The notes under the pieces are model-generated. The model was not told the DNA's origin. It made no database searches and saw only the letters and a list, made by a program, of their open reading frames with translations. DNA of 64,000 nt from Mycoemilia scoparia (Eukaryota > Kickxellomycota > Kickxellomycetes > Kickxellales > Kickxellaceae). The position numbers and the translations under genes are program-made. Shown in pieces: positions 58,157 through 64,000 of the stretch (within the stretch, counting starts at the first letter, position 1; the number at the start of each line of letters is the position of its first letter). The stretch covers positions 41,447 through 105,446 of the forward strand of contig JANBPU010000038.1 of the NCBI GenBank assembly GCA_027575805.1. The letters run 5' to 3'.

Positions 58157-60171
58157 TTAATCAGTAAATATAAAGAGGTTGTTCGTGGCAGCAACAGCCA
58201 GAGTGTTCTCTTTGGGATGCCAGCTGGCATGTAGGATTTTACGACTGTAATCGAGGTTATCGATATTGATTTCGTCTTTTCTTATACCGTGCCTTCCATT
58301 TCTTGGAACGCCGACCTTGCTCTTACTGCCATTAGGACCAGCTACCCGCTTGGCCTTGAATGCATTCTTGTCAGCCTGCAACATTACATCGTTCTCGGAA
58401 TTGTTAAGATCAAATATGTTAAAGTAGTTGTTGTATGACCCCGTCATAGCATGGGTACCGCTGTAACCACCAAAACTACACTCGAACTTGTCAAATATGT
58501 TGTCGTTTTCGTACAAGTCGCACAGCTTTGGTTTGAGATAGTCGTGGACATTTATGGACTTTACGGGCTCAGACTCATTCCTGATATCCCAAACGCGTAC
58601 AGTCAGGTAGTCTCGCGATAATATGTATCGGCCATCAGCACTGAACTTGACGTCAGATACAGAAGATATGATCTCAGAAAAGAAGTTCTTTGATGAAGGG
58701 TCCTCTTCAACCTCAAATACCTTTGCCTGGGAGTCGCACAGGGCAGTATCGCGCATATCGCACATCTTTATGGTGCCCTTGCTGCTACTGTATATAAAGA
58801 GATTGCAAGAAATAGGATGGAACTCTGCTGCCGTGATTACTTCTGTCAGGTCTTCCATGTGGACAGGCTTGATGTCTACGACATTGAAACTCTGGTTGTT
58901 GATGCCCAGGTTCCAGAGGTTTACGCGGAGATCGTCAGCCGAAATGTATGTCTCGTTATCAGAATTCACCGATATAGAGTTGATATGGTATGTATGTGCA
59001 TTCGCATATATTTTGCGGGGTATAGCAGCAATGATGTTCTCGTGTGGCGTGAGCTGAGGAAGCTTCAGATCTGAAAATGACGGCGGTGGCATGAGCTTTC
59101 CATCCTGAAGGTTGTTATCTGTTACCATCTTGAGTGACTTTTCACAGACCTTCCACAGCTTGATGGTCTTGTCTATTAAGGGCGAGTACAAAGACCAGAT
59201 TTGGTTAGAGCCAACCCTGGGGCAAGGAGCAGTCTATATACGCATATATATCCTGCAGCACTATATTATCTGGCTGGAAATAATGACACCTTGTGGCAAG
59301 CTTACCATTTGTTGTTAGCATGAACAGAGAGCCATTTGTCGATGGAAGCCACTTTATCTTGTTGATTTTTTCTTCTATTTCAAGACTCTTTAGATAGTCA
59401 AACTCTGGCTCATGAGATTGGAACTCTGTATAGAACTTGTATTCGCAGCCGTGTTTCTAAAAAGCAAGACGTATATTATTAGTAAAAATGCGTCATCGAA
59501 ATGCAGCAGAGGATCACGCAGCCATCGGCACAAGCATGATAGCAGCCTATATGCCCCCTGCGTTCATATAAATATAACATATATGCGTGCTTAAACGAAG
59601 ACCTTGAGGAGATTAATGCACTTACGCTATCGCTTCTTTCGAAAAGAACAACACGTCCGCCTCGGTCACCGGTAGCAAGATATCTACCGTCTTGATTGAA
59701 TTCGACTGCCGAAATGATGTCGGCTAGAAAGAAAGGCCACAAGATTTCAAAACAGGGTTTAGTACGGTTAATAAAGGCGTCTATAATATACGCTCTGCTC
59801 ATTCTGTGGGAACCATTCCTTTATACCCCGAGTCGCAAAGAAAACTGGGGAAAAGGGGAGGGAAGGGCTGGAATATTTCACACACGCCCCCAATTAGGCT
59901 TGAGGGTAACATAAATTGTACCAGATTGCTGAAAATTGCTAGCTGTGGAAATCCATATATAGAAGATTTGGGTTTTTGTAACTCATCCTTGCAATTGAGA
60001 GTGACAAAAGGGCTTCGCTCGCATATGCTTTTAGACGAGGTGAAGTCTAGGCAGGCAGACATGAAGAGGCCATAGCAGAAAAACATGGGCACACATACCT
60101 TCAGTCATCTCTTCGAGCTCGGCTTTGTCGCCGAAGCATTGGGTAAATTTCCAGCCGCGTTCACTCTCCAT
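58157..60171 (-). CDS. CDC55: PP2A regulatory subunit B55 (CDC55)
   Basis: B55 directs protein phosphatase 2A in mitotic control. Four exons (60171..60099, 59723..59626, 59456..59306, 59172..58157) give 445 residues, the family's usual length. The start reads [10 protein letters not shown]. Signatures of the B55 propeller include [83 protein letters not shown] and [15 protein letters not shown]. It ends with the normal final blade ([17 protein letters not shown]). Introns are GT-AG with matching phases. Confidence 0.96.
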
Positions 60172-61093
60172 TTGTTTGCGGAGACCCATTCAAGGAGGGA
60201 CAGACCAAGGGGGAATAAAGGCAGAAAAAGAAGTATGTACGGAGGGTATGGAAATATTGAAAGTAATGGCCTATGGATTCAAGGTGAATCTCGCCAGATA
60301 AGAAAGCTGTGCTAATGATAAAACAGTTGCAAAAGAAGGAAAAGAAGAGGGTGGTTGAAGAGGAGGAGCCAGGTCAAGAGAAGGTGGAGTGCAGCAGCGG
60401 AGACAGCAACAGCAACAGCGCAACGACAACACAATAACAAATGGCAAAAGTTGACTTTTGGATGAGGGAAATGACAGAGCACAAAAAACTAACAAAAGTG
60501 ATTGCGTTGGTACAAAGAAGTGGGAGAGTCTAAAATAACCAGTAGACCAATATGAGTCCTTGTTTTGGCTGAACCACTAAAATGGCCTGCGCTGACTGTG
60601 TTTGGCCCACAACCACTCAGCCAGTTGTGGCTGCCTATGCGATTATGTGGCCCCCTTTGCTTGCTCGAAACCTGTCTCGTCTTGAGCTCTGGACAAACAT
60701 CCTCCCTCCGCCTCCACCTTCATGACGACAACGCCAACTGCCATGATCATCACACACACCAAGTCTTGAATTATCCCGTCACGCCTATAAACCCCATCCA
60801 CCATGTTGCAAATTATAGCACTAGTCGCCTGGTTTATTCTCCAGCACATAGTGCCTAAAAACTTTATCGACTTTTTTCCATAACAGGATGGGACCGTGTA
60901 GAGAGAAACAGGGACTCTTCTCCACACCACAGCCCGGGCTCCTCTTGCCCGCCCGCTCGTTCGCTTGCTCAGTTTTTTGTCAAAACATTGGCAAATCCAA
61001 TGTGGGAAAAGCCATAAAAGCTCGCTGGTATCGGTAATTTTAACGAAACTGCTAGCAGTGAGCGTTTATCACCAAGCACAAACATTGAACCAA
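60172..61093. other. Intergenic region, no gene seen
   Basis: 0.9 kb upstream of the B55 gene with a purine-rich, CAG/CAA-containing stretch near 60330-60430. No motif-bearing frame was found. Confidence 0.4.
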
Positions 61094-61251
61094 CATGGCA
61101 AGTTATCCATCACAAGGAAACAAATCGATACTCCCATACATTCCCTGAAAGTCAGTCCATATCCAATACACTTTGGATGGAGTCTGGCAAGTTATTGGCT
61201 ACTATTCAGGGTATTATTCTGATACGCCTTCAAAGGATATTCTGCCGCATA
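61094..61251. repeat. MITE family B, copy 2
   Basis: It starts ATGGCAAGTTATCCATCA and contains CATACATTCCCTGAAAG, TTGGCTACTATTCAGGG, then TATTATTCTGATAC, ending GATATTCTGCCGCAT. It is collinear with the copies at 16099 and 30998; the flanking TA has decayed. Confidence 0.7.
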
Positions 61252-61753
61252 CACACCACCTAATGTATCAAGAACATGGTCCTCATATCTAATCTGGCGT
61301 TCACAAAAAAGCTACTGCAGCAATAGCCTTTGATCCCCTCTCTTCAGGTCCTTTCCATTGTGTAATGATCCCACCGGCCCAAACAAAAACAACAGCAGCA
61401 ATAGTGATACAAAGCAGTGCTTTCGCTCATAAAGCGAGTACATGCAACCAGTCCTTTTTATAGTATTCTAATAAGCTTTTGTCTAATAGTGCTCAAATTT
61501 TACACAGTAGCATACAAAATAGGATTCCAAGTTAACAGCCATTTTCCAGATCAGTAGAAAGGTATACCAGAATCCGATGTTCCTTTATCTTGCATCTGAT
61601 CGGGTGTGAAATTAAACCCAAAAAGGAAAGCGGGACAGTAATTGGCCAGCAATGTAATACTAGAAATGCGAATTTTCAAGTTATGAATTAAAATACAAAC
61701 AACACATATTATGAAAGGTTGAAAAGCAAAGGTTTTGTACAGCATAGGCAGTA
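61252..61753. other. Intergenic region, no gene seen
   Basis: Half a kilobase between the MITE and the BDP1 stop codon; it must hold the BDP1 3' untranslated region. Confidence 0.35.
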
Positions 61754-63267
61754 TTATCGGCGGAGAATAGCCTTGGTTATTTCATCGGGCCTTAGTTTTT
61801 CCTCGGCCTTGAACTTTGTCTTGACTTCGTACCGATTTCTATTGGGAATCTCATTGGAGATCATCTGGAAATCAGTCCCCCACTTCCTCAAACCCTTAAA
61901 AAATAGCTCTGTTTCTTCTAAAGTCCATCGTTTACGGGTGCCCTTTGGTTTCAAATATGACAGACTGTTTATTATCCGTATCTTGTCGCTCTCATCGACC
62001 AATTTACGAGTCACGACTTCAGACGCTTCCACCATGTCAGATCGATTGACCATGACCGAATCGAGATCCAAAACCACCTCTCCATCCACGACGCGTACTT
62101 GGGCTGTCAAGTTGTTTTCAGCAGGCCTTTTCATTTCAACCGCAGGCTCTTCTTTCTTTGTGGCATCAGCATTTGATCCATTATTTTCAGCTTCGTTTTC
62201 CTGATCTTCTTCTTCTTCTAGATCAATGCCCTGCTTCTTTCTGAGCTTCCTCTTTTCTTCCTCAATAAACCTCTTCGTCGGCCTTCCCTTTTTCTGATCT
62301 ACACAAAAGTATGACATTGGCATACTTGGGATCTCCTCTTCAACTTCTAATTCATATCCATCAAGTGTACGCGGTACATTCCTTTCGGTTAGAGCCTTTA
62401 TCTTGATCTTCCTGTCCTTTGGCTTTGGTTTTCTCTCACTAGCGTCATCGTCACTCTCGATATCTACATTTTCTTCCTCTTCCTCTTCCTCTTCCTCTTC
62501 TTCCACTACTACTACTTCTTCGCCACTACTAGAATTGTGTACTTTTGGTGGTGCTGGTGCTGGCGCCGGTTTTCCTCTATTAGATTTGAGCTTCTTTGCC
62601 CTGTTTGCTCTATCTGCCCGTTTTGCAAGTAAAGTAGGTTTGTATGGCGGTGGTCTTGGTTGTGTGCGGCCTGGTACAACTATGATTCCTCCCTGTGGTT
62701 GTGAAGCTGGTGGCGTAGCCAGCATCCCGCGATTGGCATTGGCAGCCCTAGAGCCAACTTGTATGACAGATCCCGGGGTTATTGCATTTCCAGTTGCTGC
62801 TGCCGGTGGTGATTGTTGGATTGGCGTTGATACTACTACTGCTACTGGCGTCGTGATTGAGCTGGGTTTCTGGCTTTGCGTTTGTGTAGTTTGGGTTCCT
62901 TGGTTTTGCTGGTGCTGTGTTATTGGAGCCGTCACTTGTTGTGTTGTGTTCCTAGCCTGAGGATTGGTATCAGCTGTGTTGGCAGTTGAGCTAGCTGGAG
63001 GTGCATCTTTTTTAGACTCTGTTGATGGTGCTGGCTGCGATTTGACGCTTTTTCTCCTCTCTGATGGCTGCGGTCCTCGTGGTTTAACTTTTGGGGCAAA
63101 CTTGCTTTTACCCTTGTCTAAGGAAAAATGGTGTCAAATATACGTACATAGAAGCGTGAATATGAAAGTGAGTAAGCAGTTTATTAATGTATACCAACAG
63201 CATGTATGCGTAAATGCCAAAATTGACCTTCTTGAAACTTACTAATGTGAATTGAGGTTAAAACCAT
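61754..63267 (-). CDS. BDP1: TFIIIB subunit BDP1 (B'')
   Basis: BDP1 joins TBP and BRF1 in TFIIIB and opens RNA polymerase III promoters. Two exons (63267..63243, 63117..61754) give 462 residues. The short first exon encodes MVLTSIHI, and splicing restores the family's N-terminal NKGKSKFAPKVKPRG. The middle is Pro/Thr/Gln-rich with a poly-Glu run. The C-terminal part has the conserved region ahead of the SANT domain and the SANT itself near 403-448 (RWTLEETELFFKGLRKWGTD, FQMISNEIPNRN). The chain ends soon after the SANT. The two tRNA genes nearby are clients of this machinery, but there is no reason to see the linkage as functional. Confidence 0.92.
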
Positions 63268-64000
63268 TACCGTTTTGGGTACTTATTGAACAGTTCGCTT
63301 ATTTAAAGGTGTAATAAAAGCTAGCAATGCAAATGAACAAAAAAATATAATAGGCTGATACTCAAAAAGCGAGATTATACCAAAAGCTGAACCAATGATT
63401 TTAAAACTGATACCTAGCCTAAATCAAGTTTTTGAGTCAACGCGTAAATCAAGAAATTTAATTGGTTCCTTTTGGCATGACTTGGAGGCATGACAAGTAG
63501 TTCGTAAAATTTGAACTAGTTGGTGTGTTATACCTTCTCATCATGCATTGTTCATAAGTATAGCTTTATTTCACAAGTAATTAGGCATAAAAAGCCCCCA
63601 AAAATTATAATAAAAGTATATGCACATTCAAACAGAAGGAATAATACTAAGGAACATTTAGAAAGAACCAAATAACAAAAACAATGACAACAATACATAC
63701 ATTCAAGAGAAAAGTCAGTTTCACTCCATCCCCGAAAAACCTCTTAGCATACATCATAACTTTTAAATATTTTAAAAATTGTTTATCAAAAGTATAGTAT
63801 ATTTTGCTAGGGGCCATCCACAGCCATTCTGTGGCTAATCAGTAGTAAAATTCAATAACATATAGGTAGTTATTTTGTTCTTTAAATATCAAGTTCAATA
63901 ACGTACTTGTCATTCATTATTAGTTTCATTATATAAACGTGATTAAAGTTGGCATCTGCTGGTCATTACACTTCCATGAAACTACTAAAGTATGTCTAAT
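63268..64000. other. Right-end region, no gene seen
   Basis: 0.7 kb of AT-rich sequence with the BDP1 promoter at its left. No coding signature, tRNA or repeat copy was recognised. Confidence 0.4.

Noticed and set aside
62403..62960. Plus-strand 185-codon frame opposite BDP1
   Set aside because: Serine runs are the complement of the BDP1 poly-Glu tract; a low-complexity shadow.

Overview
This is a 64 kb piece of a nuclear fungal genome with spliced, AT-leaning genes. It carries about 20 protein genes on both strands, spaced 0.2-1.7 kb apart, with many short GT-AG introns and an unusual number of GC-AG introns. Fungal-type content includes an Lrg1-like LIM/RhoGAP, a PAC1/LIS1 protein, a dipeptidyl aminopeptidase and a PEELP-type P-ATPase. 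The window also keeps genes that the best-studied yeasts lack or have diverged in: Integrator subunit 4, a LENG1-like splicing-associated protein, and a U2AF large subunit with a C-terminal UHM. This suggests an early-diverging fungus (Zoopagomycota or Mucoromycota grade). That placement is inference from gene content, not from a search.

Layout, left to right: the 5' end of an unidentified nuclear basic protein (-); SDA1 ribosome export/biogenesis factor (-); LRG1-like LIM-RhoGAP (+); SAR1 COPII GTPase (+); a 1.7 kb gap holding a decayed piggyBac-type transposase and a MITE; TAF1 (+), whose penultimate intron hosts a second MITE family; PAC1/LIS1 (-); a 1622-residue P-type ATPase (-); acyl-protein thioesterase (-); dipeptidyl aminopeptidase (-); two MITEs back to back; an expanded VAC14 (+); a LENG1-like protein (-); a SAP-domain/U2AF65 fusion carrying an apparent 1-nt frameshift (-); a SAPS-domain phosphatase regulator (+); MUS81 (+); SUS1/ENY2 (+); INTS4 (-); ALG7 (+); a tRNA-Ser/tRNA-Asn tandem (+); PP2A B55/CDC55 (-); and TFIIIB subunit BDP1 (-). 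The last 0.7 kb shows no gene.

The genes are housekeeping functions with independent promoters, not an operon or a biosynthetic cluster. Several concern nuclear RNA and chromatin work: TAF1, SUS1, INTS4, BDP1, U2AF and LENG1. Others concern membranes and secretion: SAR1, VAC14, ALG7, the dipeptidyl aminopeptidase and the P-ATPase. The most notable points are the SAP-U2AF65 fusion with its frameshifted UHM, the P-ATPase with TGKS in place of TGES, INTS4 in a fungus, five GC-AG introns with GCAAGT donors, and two TA-flanked MITE families with three copies each. One copy of each family abuts the other at a single TA.
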